The notes beneath the pieces were generated by a model, which ran no database searches, had not been told where the DNA came from, and was given only the letters and a program-made list of their open reading frames with translations. The position numbers and the translations under genes were made by a program. 64,000 nucleotides of DNA from Devosia submarina. Lineage in GTDB: Bacteria; Pseudomonadota; Alphaproteobacteria; Rhizobiales; Devosiaceae. The stretch lies in assembly GCF_003056345.1 (NCBI RefSeq), contig NZ_PYWB01000004.1, positions 248,001 to 312,000 of the forward strand, in the 5' to 3' direction. Positions 19,196 to 28,049 of the stretch are shown here, one piece after another (position 1 is the stretch's first letter; each line of letters opens with the position of its first letter).

Positions 19196-19228
19196 GACCT
19201 CATGGTGAGCTTGTCGAACCACGAGGTC
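19196..19228. repeat. Family A palindromic repeat
   Basis: This is an imperfect palindrome: GACCTCATGGT, a spacer GAGCTTGTCGA, then ACCACGAGGTC. Family A recurs at least a dozen times in the window, mostly between convergent or tandem genes, in both orientations. Translated in one frame it reads MVSLSNHE. Confidence 0.85.
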
Positions 19229-19272
19229 GTGGCACCCAAGCCTCCATGGGCCAAAGCTGGTGCCTCCATCCC

Positions 19273-20010
19273 TCAAGCGCCATGCGCCATCAGCTGGCGC
19301 CCATGCGCCTTGAGCCAGGCCCGGCCCCGGTCCATGTCCGGCAGCGTCCGCTCCACCGTTGCCCAGAACGCGGCCGAATGGTTCATCTCCACCAGATGCG
19401 CCACCTCATGGGCCGCCACATAATCCAGCACAAAGGGCGGCGCGAGAACCAGCCGCCAATTGTAGTTGATATTGCCGGTCGACGAACACGAACCCCAGCG
19501 GCTCGCCTGGCTGCGCATCCGGATCGAGCGGACATGGACCCCAAGACGCTCCGCATGAAAAGCCGACCGCGCGGCAAGATCGGCCTGCGCCTCTTCCTTG
19601 AACCAGTCGGTCAGCCGCCGCGCCTGATGCGCCGGCTCCCCCGGCACCAGCAGCGTTGGCAGCCCATCGAGCTCGACCCTTTCCACACGCCCGCGCACCT
19701 TGCCCATGCCCACGATGCGATGCTCCACACCCCTTAGCGGCACCACGCCACCATCACCGAAATGGCTGGCCTCCGGCGCCCGCTTGATCCGCGCCGCGAG
19801 CCAGGAACGATGCTTCAGCAAAAATGCCTCTGCCTCCGCCCATTTCCCATGCGGCGGCAAGGTCAGCACCGGCCCGCTCGCATGGGGCAGCGACAATCGA
19901 TAGCTGCGCGCACGCGCATGCACCCGCACGGCGATCGTCACCGGCACGCCATCGACCTCGAGAATGGTGCTTTGCGGAATCTTGGGTTTGGCGCGAAAAA
20001 ACAGGTTCAT
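19273..20010 (-). CDS. YgjP-like (DUF45) zinc metallopeptidase
   Basis: M48-like/SprT-type metallopeptidase of 245 residues. The zinc motif is VAAHEVAHLVEMNHSAAFW (HExxH plus a downstream NHS/FW signature), preceded by RWGSCSSTGNINYNWRLVLAP, the DUF45 hallmark. The N-terminal half is the family's beta-rich region (ARSYRLSLPHASGPVLTLPP). I start it at the ATG giving MNLFFRAKPKIPQ; an ATG nine codons upstream is possible. The physiological substrate is unknown; the family is widespread and cytoplasmic. Confidence 0.85.
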   Translation of the reverse strand: MNLFFRAKPKIPQSTILEVDGVPVTIAVRVHARARSYRLSLPHASGPVLTLPPHGKWAEAEAFLLKHRSWLAARIKRAPEASHFGDGGVVPLRGVEHRIVGMGKVRGRVERVELDGLPTLLVPGEPAHQARRLTDWFKEEAQADLAARSAFHAERLGVHVRSIRMRSQASRWGSCSSTGNINYNWRLVLAPPFVLDYVAAHEVAHLVEMNHSAAFWATVERTLPDMDRGRAWLKAHGRQLMAHGA

Positions 20011-20095
20011 GATGTCCAGTGAATCAGGCCCGGGCATAATAGCGCGAAACACTATGCGGCGCTGCCTCCCACTTCGCTGCGCGCCTTCCCTCCAC

Positions 20096-20126
20096 CCAAA
20101 CAAAAAAGCGCCCCTTGCGAGGGCGC
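20096..20126 (-). terminator. Terminator of the DUF2852 gene
   Basis: Read leftward, GCGCCC pairs with GGGCGC around a seven/eight-base loop and is followed by TTTTTTGTTTG. It lies about 50 bases after the DUF2852 stop. Confidence 0.75.
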
Positions 20127-20176
20127 CAAGTTCAGTCGCTAAAACGACCGTCTTCAGGAGGAGATGGGGCTGGGGC

Positions 20177-20626
20177 TTAGCCGTTATTGTTGCTCCAGCC
20201 ATTGTTTGGCTCGTCATAACCCTGGCGACCACCGCGGCGCTCGTTCATGAAGCGATCGAACTCTTCACGATCTTTGGCCTTGTTGAGGTTCGCCATGTAC
20301 TCATGGAACGCATCGATCTCGGCATCGAGCCGGGCGCGCTCTTCTTCGAGGCGCTTGAGCTGTTCGGCGCGATATTCATCAAAAGCGGCATTGCCGGACG
20401 ACTTCATGCTATAGCTCCCTTTGTTCCAGTGACGCTTGTTGGCGCCCACAAAGGAGCAGCCCTTGTTCCAGTAGGCTTGTGCCTTTTCCGGCGTGCCGCC
20501 GAACTTTTCGCCCCAAAGGATATAGCCGAGCACGGCCAAGCCCAACGGCCAGAAGACGATAAAGCCCAGGACCATCAGGGTAATGGTCAGGGGCGACCAT
20601 TGAGGTTTGATGATAGCTGTGTTCAT
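20177..20626 (-). CDS. DUF2852 membrane protein
   Basis: Protein of 149 residues with one N-terminal hydrophobic segment (LTITLMVLGFIVFWPLGLAVLGYILWG), then a charged coiled-coil-like stretch (AEQLKRLEEERARLDAEIDAFHEYM) and an Asn-rich tail. This is the alphaproteobacterial DUF2852 layout. Function is unknown. It is divergent from the regB-like kinase gene, with about 145 bases between them. Confidence 0.85.
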   Translation of the reverse strand: MNTAIIKPQWSPLTITLMVLGFIVFWPLGLAVLGYILWGEKFGGTPEKAQAYWNKGCSFVGANKRHWNKGSYSMKSSGNAAFDEYRAEQLKRLEEERARLDAEIDAFHEYMANLNKAKDREEFDRFMNERRGGRQGYDEPNNGWSNNNG

Positions 20627-20772
20627 GTTGTTTCCCTTTCCCAGTCACGATGCCAATTACGTGGCCCATCAAGGGGTAGGATCAATCCTGTGACCGTGAT
20701 TATTTGGCTCTTGAAATTGGGGCCCCTCATTCCCATTAGCGCCGCGAAATCCTGCCCGGGAGCCACCGAAAA

Positions 20773-22086
20773 ATGAGCATCACACAGGCTCCGGGCCTGC
20801 CCTTGCCCTCTACCTGGCGCCCCCTTCGCCTCCAGACCCTGGTGCTGGTGCGCTGGCTGGCCGTGGCGGGACAAACCATTGGGGTTTTCTTTGTGGCGTT
20901 TGGCCTTGGCTTCGAGGTCCCGCTGGCCGCCTGCTTTGCCCTGATCGCCGCTTCGGCCGCGCTCAATATCTGGCTCGTGCTCAAGCTCGGCGTCGCCCAT
21001 CGGCCCTCGCCGCTTTTTGCCGCCAGCCAGATCGTGTTCGATCTAGCCCAGCTAGGTGGCCTTCTGGCGCTCACGGGCGGGCTACAAAATCCTTTCTCCA
21101 TCCTCCTCCTGGCGCCCGTGGCGGTCTCCGCCACCACCCTGCCGCGCCAGCCCACTTTTGCCATCGCGCTTCTGGCCGTGCTGATCGCCTCGATCATTTC
21201 GGTCTGGCACCTGCCTCTCCCCTGGGCGCCGGGCGAGCAGCTGGTGTTCAACCGCATCTATGTGATCGGCATCTGGGTCTCGATCGTGTGCGGCGTCGCC
21301 TTTATTTCCGCCTACGCCATGCGCGTGGCCCACGATTCACGCCAGATCGCCGACGCCCTGGCCGCAACCGAACTGGCCCTGTCGCACAAGGAGCAATTGT
21401 CCGCCCTCGATGGCCTGGCCGCCGCCGCTGCCCATGAGCTGGGCACGCCCTTGTCCACCATTGCCCTTGCCGCCAAGGAAATGCGCGCCGACGCTCCCCC
21501 CGGGAGCGATCTCGCCGCCGACGTGGAACTCATTATCGAACAGGCCGCCCGTTGCCGGCAGATCCTGGCCAAGCTGCGCAACCTCGGCAATGACGGGGGC
21601 GATCCGTTTGCCGCCGTGCCGCTGCCGGATCTTCTTGCCGAAGTCATGCGCCCCCACCAGGAGCGCGGCAAGCATATCGAAGTGCGCGCCAATGCCGATT
21701 CCGGACCCGCCCCGGTCATCAAGCGCAGCGTCGGCATGCTCTACGGATTAGGCAATCTCATCGAAAACGCTGCCGATTTCGCACGCACCAATGTCGAGGT
21801 CGAAGCGGCCTGGGACGAGGATGCCGTATCGGTCACCATCACCGATGACGGCCCTGGCTTTGCCCCCGAATTGATCGACCGTCTGGGCGAGCCCTACCTC
21901 ACCAGCCGTCCGCGCGATCCTCAGGGGCCCGACACCAATGATGGTGGTGGCCTGGGCCTGGGCGTCTTTATCGCCAAGACCCTTCTTGAGCGCACTGGCG
22001 GGCGCCTCGCCTTCCACAACATCGCTCCAAATGGGCATGCGCGCGTGCGCATCGTCTGGCCAAGAAGCGCTGTCGAGGCGCAGTAA
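20773..22086 (+). CDS. regB: Redox sensor histidine kinase ActS/RegB/PrrB
   Basis: Membrane kinase of 437 residues with about six helices. It has the quinone-sensing heptapeptide GGLQNPF at residues 102-108, the H-box histidine at 221 (AAAAHELGTPLS) and the redox cysteine in AARCRQIL at 261. Positions correspond to His225 and Cys265 of Rhodobacter RegB with a constant offset of four. The C-terminal ATPase has N-box IENAADFA, DDGPGF and GLGLGVFIAKTLLER. It senses the quinone pool and cytoplasmic redox state and passes phosphate to the downstream regulator. Confidence 0.93.
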   Translation: MSITQAPGLPLPSTWRPLRLQTLVLVRWLAVAGQTIGVFFVAFGLGFEVPLAACFALIAASAALNIWLVLKLGVAHRPSPLFAASQIVFDLAQLGGLLALTGGLQNPFSILLLAPVAVSATTLPRQPTFAIALLAVLIASIISVWHLPLPWAPGEQLVFNRIYVIGIWVSIVCGVAFISAYAMRVAHDSRQIADALAATELALSHKEQLSALDGLAAAAAHELGTPLSTIALAAKEMRADAPPGSDLAADVELIIEQAARCRQILAKLRNLGNDGGDPFAAVPLPDLLAEVMRPHQERGKHIEVRANADSGPAPVIKRSVGMLYGLGNLIENAADFARTNVEVEAAWDEDAVSVTITDDGPGFAPELIDRLGEPYLTSRPRDPQGPDTNDGGGLGLGVFIAKTLLERTGGRLAFHNIAPNGHARVRIVWPRSAVEAQ

Positions 22087-22153
22087 TGTCGCACCCGCTT
22101 TTTTCTTGTGCCCAGATTTTGACCTTTGGCCAGGGAACACCTACATCTGTGCC

Positions 22154-22705
22154 ATGAGCACAATCGAAGAACTTTTGGCCGACGACCCCAGCCTCCTGCT
22201 GGTGGATGACGACGTGGCCTTCTTGCAGCGCCTCGAGCGCGCCATGGCTCGCCGTGGCTTCGACGTTCGCATCGCCAGCACGGTGGCCGCGGGCCTTTCC
22301 GCCGTTGCGGACAAGCCCCCCGCCTATGCCGTGGTGGATCTGCGCCTCGAAGACGGCAATGGCCTTGAAGTCGTCTCTGCCCTCCACACCAAGCGCCCCG
22401 ACGCCCGTGCCGTCGTGCTGACCGGTTACGGCAATATCGCCACCGCCGTCACCGCCGTGAAACTTGGCGCCATCGACTATCTCAGCAAGCCCGCCGACGC
22501 CGACGACGTCATCAATGCGCTCCTCGCCACCGGCGAAGAAAAGCCCGAGCCGCCGGAAAATCCCATGTCGGCGGACCGCGTGCGCTGGGAGCACATCCAG
22601 CGTGTCTACGAATTGTGCGACCGCAATGTTTCCGAAACCGCTCGTCGCCTCAGCATGCACCGTCGCACCCTGCAGCGCATTCTGGCCAAACGCGCCCCGC
22701 GATAG
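22154..22705 (+). CDS. regA: Redox response regulator ActR/RegA/PrrA
   Basis: Response regulator of 183 residues. The receiver has the acidic pocket VDDD (residues 17-20), phospho-acceptor D62 (VVDLRLEDGNG) and the lysine of LSKPAD. A proline-containing linker (EEKPEPPENPMSADRVRWEH) leads to a Fis-type HTH (NVSETARRLSMHRRTLQRIL) that is almost invariant in RegA/ActR proteins. With its kinase it controls respiration, carbon and nitrogen assimilation in relatives. It starts 67 bases after the kinase stop on the same strand. Confidence 0.95.
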   Translation: MSTIEELLADDPSLLLVDDDVAFLQRLERAMARRGFDVRIASTVAAGLSAVADKPPAYAVVDLRLEDGNGLEVVSALHTKRPDARAVVLTGYGNIATAVTAVKLGAIDYLSKPADADDVINALLATGEEKPEPPENPMSADRVRWEHIQRVYELCDRNVSETARRLSMHRRTLQRILAKRAPR

Positions 22706-22737
22706 TTTGGCGGCGCGCTGCACCTTTACCCAACCAT

Positions 22738-22830
22738 TCGTCACCCTCGAGCCTGACCCGGGGGCTCTTCTACCCGCCCCCCAAGACCTCATGGTGAGCT
22801 TGTCGAACTACGAGGGCGAGCGAGTGGAGC
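22738..22830. repeat. Family B and family A palindromes after regA
   Basis: A family B element (CGTCACCCTCGAGCCTGACC, then CGGGGGCT) is followed by a family A element at 22787-22815. After that comes the recurring tail GAGCGAGTGGAG, which also follows family A copies at 45267 and 45748. The pair separates the convergent regA and ribokinase genes. Confidence 0.75.
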
Positions 22831-22845
22831 CCTGAGCGCCCTACC

Positions 22846-23733
22846 TCAAAGCCTTTCATCCACTTCATTCCCCCACGGGATCGCCGGCTGCGCCCCAGCC
22901 TTGAGGCACGCCAAGCTCGCGGCCACCGCCGCCCTCCTCATGGCCGCCTCCAGCTCCAGCCCCCCATCCAGCCCCGCCGCAAGGTACCCGCAAAACGTAT
23001 CGCCCGCGCCCACTGTATCCACCGGCTTCACCTTGAGCGCTGGCACCGCAATCAACCGCCCATCAATGGCAGCCTTTGCCCCATCCTCTCCCAGGGTCAC
23101 GATAACGACCTGCCCATGCTCCCCGGACCAGTCGAGCATCGCCTGATCCAGCTCCGCCAGCGGCCGCCCACTCAACAGTTCAAACTCGGTCTCATTGGCA
23201 ATCACGATGGAGGCCCTCGGCGCCACCGCCCGCGTGGTCGGCAGAAACGGCGCAGTGTTGAGAATGGAGACCATGCCTTTTTGCCGGGCCAGATCCAGCG
23301 CCCGCTCCGTCGCTTCCTGCGGGATCTCCTGCTGCAACAGCAAGACACCACCCTGAACAGCGCTCAACGCCTGCTCGGCGTCCTCCGCAGAAACAGTGCC
23401 ATTGGCGCCCGGCAGCACGGCAATGCAGTTTTCGCCCGCCTCATCCACAAAGATCATGGCAATGCCCGTTGGCTCTGAAACCGTCTTGAGCCCCGAAAGG
23501 TCCACGCCATCTGCCCGGAGCATCTCAAGCGCCAACTCGGCAAAGGCATCCTCGCCCACCGCCGAAACATGCCGGACATCACCACCCGCCCGGCGCGCCG
23601 CCAGCGCCTGGTTGGCGCCCTTGCCACCCGCGGCCATGGAGAAGGTGCCGCCCGCCACCGTTTCACCCGGCCTGGGCAGCCGGCTCACGGTGCCGATCTG
23701 GTCCAGATTGGTGGAGCCGAAAACGGTGATCAT
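22846..23733 (-). CDS. rbsK: Ribokinase
   Basis: PfkB-family sugar kinase of 295 residues phosphorylating ribose at O5. Signature 1 is MAAGGKGANQALAARRAG (about residues 33-50); signature 2 with the catalytic aspartate is DTVGAGDTFCGYLAAGLDGG (about 239-258). The start MITVFGSTNLDQIGTV matches ribokinases. It stands alone with no ribose transporter nearby. Other PfkB nucleoside or sugar kinases are possible, but the NLD and GGKGANQA motifs favour ribokinase. Confidence 0.88.
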   Translation of the reverse strand: MITVFGSTNLDQIGTVSRLPRPGETVAGGTFSMAAGGKGANQALAARRAGGDVRHVSAVGEDAFAELALEMLRADGVDLSGLKTVSEPTGIAMIFVDEAGENCIAVLPGANGTVSAEDAEQALSAVQGGVLLLQQEIPQEATERALDLARQKGMVSILNTAPFLPTTRAVAPRASIVIANETEFELLSGRPLAELDQAMLDWSGEHGQVVIVTLGEDGAKAAIDGRLIAVPALKVKPVDTVGAGDTFCGYLAAGLDGGLELEAAMRRAAVAASLACLKAGAQPAIPWGNEVDERL

Positions 23734-23791
23734 GCTTTTGTTCCCCTGCCGCCATGGCGGCGTTTAGCGCGACGCTCTTGCGCGCCCTTGC

Positions 23792-24388
23792 TTACTTAGC
23801 CGCCTTTTGCGGGTAAATGGTTTCGCCGCGCTCCAGCATTTCGACAAAGCTGCGGATCTTTCGCTCCCGTCCCGCCGGTGTCTTGATGGCAGACAGCCGA
23901 AACACGAGGGCAAACCGGTTCTGGCTGGTCAAACCCCCATATGTCGCCTTGGCTGCCGGGCTGGCCTCGATCGCCGCAAGGAAATCCGCCGGCGGCTCCA
24001 TTCCGATCCGGTAGGCTGCGTCCCAGCGCCCGTCGGCCTTGGCCGCTTCCACGGGCCGAAGCCCATGCTCGGTCATCTTCCCCTCGGCAATCAGCCTTTG
24101 GACATTGTCGCGGTTGACCTGGCTCCACACGCTCTTGCGTCCGCGCGGCACATAGCGCTGCACAAAACTCTGCTCGTCCCAACTTTTGCGGATTGCGTCG
24201 ATCCAGCCCCAGCACAACACGGCATCAATAGCCTCGGTCGGGGAAATCGTGTCTCGACCGGACGCTTTCTTGAAGATGCGGATCCAGATCTCATCATCGC
24301 TGGCATGGTGCTCCGCCAGCCAGTCGTAGAATTGCTCAAAACGCGTAAACTCATGAACCTTGTTGGGGTTCACGATTACCGGCGCCAT
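23792..24388 (-). CDS. YdeI/OmpD-associated (DUF1801-like) family protein
   Basis: Cytoplasmic protein of 198 residues with the YdeI-family hallmarks EIWIRIFKKASGRDTISPTEAIDAVLCWGWIDAIRK, PRGRKSVWSQVNRDNVQRLIAEGKM and a C-terminal TSQNRFALVFRLSAIKTPAGRERKI. Family members are linked to resistance to cationic peptides and stress in some bacteria, but the biochemical activity is unknown. The ATG lies one base after the stop of the upstream acetyltransferase gene, so the two are co-transcribed. Confidence 0.82.
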   Translation of the reverse strand: MAPVIVNPNKVHEFTRFEQFYDWLAEHHASDDEIWIRIFKKASGRDTISPTEAIDAVLCWGWIDAIRKSWDEQSFVQRYVPRGRKSVWSQVNRDNVQRLIAEGKMTEHGLRPVEAAKADGRWDAAYRIGMEPPADFLAAIEASPAAKATYGGLTSQNRFALVFRLSAIKTPAGRERKIRSFVEMLERGETIYPQKAAK

Positions 24389-24389
24389 T

Positions 24390-25226
24390 TCAGCGGCCGT
24401 CTGTCTGTGCGTCCGCGAGGATCGCCTCGAGCTCGGGGTTGAGCTTTTCTGCCTCGGGCAGCGAAATGCCAAATTCCTCGCTCAGGACGGCGCGCAGCGC
24501 CTCAACGCTTTCCAGCATGCGTCGCTCCGGCTCCTGCCCTTCCGCATGGATGGTGAAGCGATTATTGTGGAGCGCCAGCCGCCTCCCGCTGGGCGACAGC
24601 GCCACTCGCAACTCACGGGTAAAGGCTGAACCGGGGTCGCTCGACACAAAGCGGTTGAGCCCCTCATAGTCTTCCAGTGTCTGCTCGGCGAGGTCGAACA
24701 CGTAAAGCGCCTTCCACTCCTCCCCGATCCGCGCCTCCAGCTGCCAGCTCTTTTCGCTGTTGATCAACCGGTACTTTTCATGGGGCGTGGATTGCTCCGC
24801 TTCCGTCTTGAGTTTGAGCGGCGCCGTCAGCGTCATCCCGCCAAAGCCCGCATCAACCAAATACTGCGTCCCCCCGATCTCGACGGTGAGCACCATGTGG
24901 GTTGGCGCAGCCGACAAGCCTTCTGGATTGTTCCAAAGCACGCGCGCCGCATGTCCGCGCACGGTGAATTCGAGCTCCCGCAGCATCGCCATCAAAAGCA
25001 GGTTATGCTCAAAGCAATAGCCACCCCGCCCATCCGACAAGAGCTTGCGCTGCAAGGAGGCAAGATCGAGCTTCACCGGCTCGCCCAGAAGTGGATCAAG
25101 GTTCTCGAACGCAATAGCGGCGGGATGCAGCGCCGAAATCAGCTCGAGCGTCGCCAAGGTCGGGGCGATTGAGCCGGCAAAGCCGATTCGCTCGAAATAG
25201 CCGTTCAGATTGACCTTTTGGCTCAT
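24390..25226 (-). CDS. nat: Arylamine N-acetyltransferase
   Basis: NAT of 278 residues transferring acetyl from acetyl-CoA to arylamines or hydrazines. The catalytic triad is visible: Cys in GRGGYCFEHN (about residue 71), His in APTHMVL (about 110) and Asp in LVDAGFGG (about 125). Length and motif order match bacterial NATs. It forms a two-gene unit with the YdeI-like gene. Natural substrates in soil alphaproteobacteria are unknown. Confidence 0.92.
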   Translation of the reverse strand: MSQKVNLNGYFERIGFAGSIAPTLATLELISALHPAAIAFENLDPLLGEPVKLDLASLQRKLLSDGRGGYCFEHNLLLMAMLRELEFTVRGHAARVLWNNPEGLSAAPTHMVLTVEIGGTQYLVDAGFGGMTLTAPLKLKTEAEQSTPHEKYRLINSEKSWQLEARIGEEWKALYVFDLAEQTLEDYEGLNRFVSSDPGSAFTRELRVALSPSGRRLALHNNRFTIHAEGQEPERRMLESVEALRAVLSEEFGISLPEAEKLNPELEAILADAQTDGR

Positions 25227-25313
25227 TGGCCACCCTTGTCGCTGTTGTAACCGGGGGCAATATGCTGGATCGGCTCCATGCTGTCACGGGGGCGACAGCA
25301 TCGCTGGAGCCGC

Positions 25314-25757
25314 CTAGCTCATCTTGCGGACGCGGATCACCACGTCGACATGGCTCACCTTCATCCCGCTCGGCGCTTCGGGCAGGGCCGCGAATTCCAC
25401 CGATGAAGCGGGAATGTCGATCATGCGCTGCTCGTCTTCCACATAGAAATGGTGGTGGTCCGAAGTGTCGGTATCGAAATAGGAGCGCGACGCATCCACC
25501 GCCACTTCGCGCAGCAGCCCTGCTTCGTGGAACTGATGCAGCGTATTGTAGATTGTGGCCAGAGACACATTGACCTGCGCTTCGCTGGCTTCGCCATGCA
25601 ATTGCTCGGCGCTGACATGGCGATGCGGGCCGCCGAACAGCAGCTCGGCAAGCGCGACGCGCTGACGGGTGGGCCGGAGGCCTGCCATGCGCAAAACGGC
25701 CGTGAGGCAAGGCTTGCGCGAGGGAAGTGACCGGACGGTCTGGGAACGATCAGTCAT
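25314..25757 (-). CDS. irr: Iron response regulator Irr (Fur superfamily)
   Basis: Fur-family regulator of 147 residues. It has a winged-helix N-domain (RPTRQRVALAELLFGG, HVSAEQLH, VSLATIYNTLHQFHEAGLLREV) and the Irr-type HHH heme-binding motif at residues 101-103 (TSDHHHFY). The N-terminal heme regulatory motif of Bradyrhizobium Irr (GCPWHD) is absent, as in Rhizobium-type Irr. Irr represses or activates iron and heme genes when heme is scarce. Its divergent position next to fabA-fabB is a conserved Hyphomicrobiales arrangement. Confidence 0.93.
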   Translation of the reverse strand: MTDRSQTVRSLPSRKPCLTAVLRMAGLRPTRQRVALAELLFGGPHRHVSAEQLHGEASEAQVNVSLATIYNTLHQFHEAGLLREVAVDASRSYFDTDTSDHHHFYVEDEQRMIDIPASSVEFAALPEAPSGMKVSHVDVVIRVRKMS

Positions 25758-25941
25758 TGGGTCCTTAACTGAAAAGGGCCGGAAAACATTGGGCTGTTAT
25801 AACTATGGCGCAAAAATCACACAAGCGGCACGCACCATGCAATGGACGGGCAATCACGCTCGCGTCAGGGCAGGGCTGACTTGACCCCCCTCCCATGCCT
25901 CTATACGAGACAAAATAACAGGGTTAACCGGGAAGTTTGGC

Positions 25942-26475
25942 ATGGCCGAGCGGCAAAATAAGTACGGGTACGAAGAATTGCTGGCCCACAGCCGGGGCGA
26001 ATTGCCCGGGCAGGGCGATGCGCGCCTGCCTGCCCCGCCCATGCTGATGTTCAACCGCATCACGGAAATCTCCGAAACCGGCGGCAGCTTTGGCAAGGGC
26101 CTGGTTCGTGCCGAGCTCGACGTCGATCCGGACCTGTGGTTCTTCAAGTGCCATTTCGTCGGCGATCCCGTCATGCCGGGGTGCCTGGGGCTCGACGCCA
26201 TCTGGCAGATGACTGGCTTTTTCCTGTCCTGGATCGGCCAGCCGGGTAGGGGACGCGCACTTGGTGGTGAAATTAAATTTACCGGCCAGGTCACCAATGA
26301 CGTCAAATTGGTGGAATATGGCATCGATCTCAAGCGCGTCATGCGCTCACGCCTCACGCTGGGCATTGCCGATGGCTGGGTCAAGGCCGACGGTAAGGTG
26401 ATCTACGAGGCCAAGGATCTCCGGGTGGGCCTGTTCACCGACAGCCAGCTTCAGGACCAGAAGATCGCCGTTTAA
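25942..26475 (+). CDS. fabA: 3-hydroxydecanoyl-ACP dehydratase/isomerase
   Basis: FabA of 177 residues, dehydrating 3-hydroxydecanoyl-ACP and isomerising the product to cis-3-decenoyl-ACP, the branch point of anaerobic unsaturated fatty acid synthesis. Catalytic H71 and D85 ([20 protein letters not shown]) line up with E. coli H70 and D84. TTGACC and TATACG about 45 and 25 bases upstream are a plausible promoter, though their 15-base spacing is short. fabB follows directly. Confidence 0.95.
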   Translation: MAERQNKYGYEELLAHSRGELPGQGDARLPAPPMLMFNRITEISETGGSFGKGLVRAELDVDPDLWFFKCHFVGDPVMPGCLGLDAIWQMTGFFLSWIGQPGRGRALGGEIKFTGQVTNDVKLVEYGIDLKRVMRSRLTLGIADGWVKADGKVIYEAKDLRVGLFTDSQLQDQKIAV

Positions 26476-26540
26476 CGGCCCTGATTACCCAACAAGATGA
26501 GGCGTCCTCCTCAAGGGCGCTCGACGGAGCGAGTATCAAG

Positions 26541-27767
26541 ATGAGACGTGTTGTCGTCACCGGCATGGGGATTATTTCTTCCATCGGCAATTCGCTGGAC
26601 GAAGTCACCGAAAGCCTGCGCACGGCCAAGCCCGGCATCATCTTTGCCCAGGACTATGCCGATCTGGGCTTCCGCAGCCAGGTCAAGGGCGATCCGCGCC
26701 TGGACCCATTCGAGACGCTCGATCGCCGCGTTACCCGCTTCATGGGCAAGGGCGCAGCCTGGAACTACCTTGCCATGCAGCAGGCTATTGCCAATGCGGG
26801 CCTCGAAGAATCCGACATCAGCAATCCGCGCACCGGCATCGTCATGGGCTCGGGCGGGGCCTCCACCCGCACCATCGTGGAAGCGGCCGACACCACCCGA
26901 AAGAACACCAGCCCCAAGCGCATCGGCCCCCTGGCCGTGCCCAAGGCCATGGGCTCGACGGCATCGGCAACCCTTGCCACCGCCTTTGGCATCAAGGGCG
27001 TCAACTACACAATCACCGCCGCCTGCGCGACCTCCAAGCATTGCATCGGCAATGGCATGGAACAGATCATGCTCGGCAAGCAGGACATCGTTTTTGCCGG
27101 CGGCCACGAAGACCTCGATTGGACCTTATCCAATTTGTTTGACGCCATGGGCGCCATGAGCTCGGACTATAACGACACCCCTGAAAAGGCCAGCCGCTGC
27201 TATGACGCGGCGCGCGATGGCTTCGTGATCTCCGGCGGCGCCGGCGTCCTCGTGCTCGAGGAATACGAACACGCCAAGGCGCGCGGCGCCACCATCTGGG
27301 CCGAACTGGTCGGTTATGGCGCAACCTCGGACGGGCTCGACATGGTCGCCCCATCCGGTGAAGGCGCCGAGCGCTGCATGCGCATGGCGCTCGAAAACGT
27401 GCGCGGCAAGGTCGACTACATCAACCCCCACGCCACCTCGACGCCCGTGGGCGACCTCAAGGAAATCGAGGCTATCCGCGCCCTTTTCGGCAACGAAGAC
27501 AAATGCCCGCCCATTTCGGCAACCAAATCGCTCACCGGCCACTCGCAGGGTGCCACCGGCGTTCATGAATCGATCTATTCGATCCTAATGATGAAGCACC
27601 GCTTCATCGCCGAAAGCGCCAACATCGAAAACCTCGACCCCGCCTTTGCCGACATGCCCATCATCCGCGAGCGGCGCGACAATGTGGACCTCGGCATCGT
27701 CCTCTCTAATAGCTTCGGCTTCGGCGGCACCAACGCGGCCCTGGTCTTCAAGCACCCGGACGCCTGA
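26541..27767 (+). CDS. fabB: Beta-ketoacyl-ACP synthase I
   Basis: KAS I of 408 residues that elongates unsaturated acyl-ACPs. The Cys-His-His triad is present: C162 ([11 protein letters not shown]), His in [11 protein letters not shown] and His in [10 protein letters not shown], with Lys in SATKSLTGH. It follows fabA by 65 bases with a good binding site, in one operon. fabI, third gene of this operon in many rhizobia, is missing: palindromic repeats and a convergent MoeB/ThiF gene follow instead. Confidence 0.95.
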   Translation: MRRVVVTGMGIISSIGNSLDEVTESLRTAKPGIIFAQDYADLGFRSQVKGDPRLDPFETLDRRVTRFMGKGAAWNYLAMQQAIANAGLEESDISNPRTGIVMGSGGASTRTIVEAADTTRKNTSPKRIGPLAVPKAMGSTASATLATAFGIKGVNYTITAACATSKHCIGNGMEQIMLGKQDIVFAGGHEDLDWTLSNLFDAMGAMSSDYNDTPEKASRCYDAARDGFVISGGAGVLVLEEYEHAKARGATIWAELVGYGATSDGLDMVAPSGEGAERCMRMALENVRGKVDYINPHATSTPVGDLKEIEAIRALFGNEDKCPPISATKSLTGHSQGATGVHESIYSILMMKHRFIAESANIENLDPAFADMPIIRERRDNVDLGIVLSNSFGFGGTNAALVFKHPDA

Positions 27768-27804
27768 ACCAGTCGGTACCCGCCCACCGGCCCAACCCCA
27801 ACCA

Positions 27805-28037
27805 CGATGTCATCCCGGGCTCGACCCGGGATCCATCCTGAGACGGACGCCTCAGGCGCCGAACGCCCGTTTAGCCCCTTGCGGCTGTGGCACAATCTAG
27901 AGCTGGATCCCGGGTCAGGTCCGGGATGATACCGCAGCCCGGGACCACCTCGTCCACCCACCTCCAGTCTCCCCAACAGCCCTTATCCTGAGCCTGTCGA
28001 AGAGCCTGCCCCCGCGAAAGCGGGGGACGGGGCGTGC
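27805..28037. repeat. Composite palindromic repeat block between fabB and the MoeB gene
   Basis: Two family B elements in opposite orientation (ATGTCATCCCGGGCTCGACC at 27807 onward; GGATCCCGGGTCAGGTCC at 27905 onward) flank about 70 bases that include the palindrome CCTCAGGCG. A family-A-like CTTATCCTGAGCCTGTCGA follows at 27982, then the hairpin CCCCCGCGAAAGCGGGGG at about 28010. The region lies between convergent genes and has no coding potential. Confidence 0.75.
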
Positions 28038-28049
28038 CACCATGCGCCC

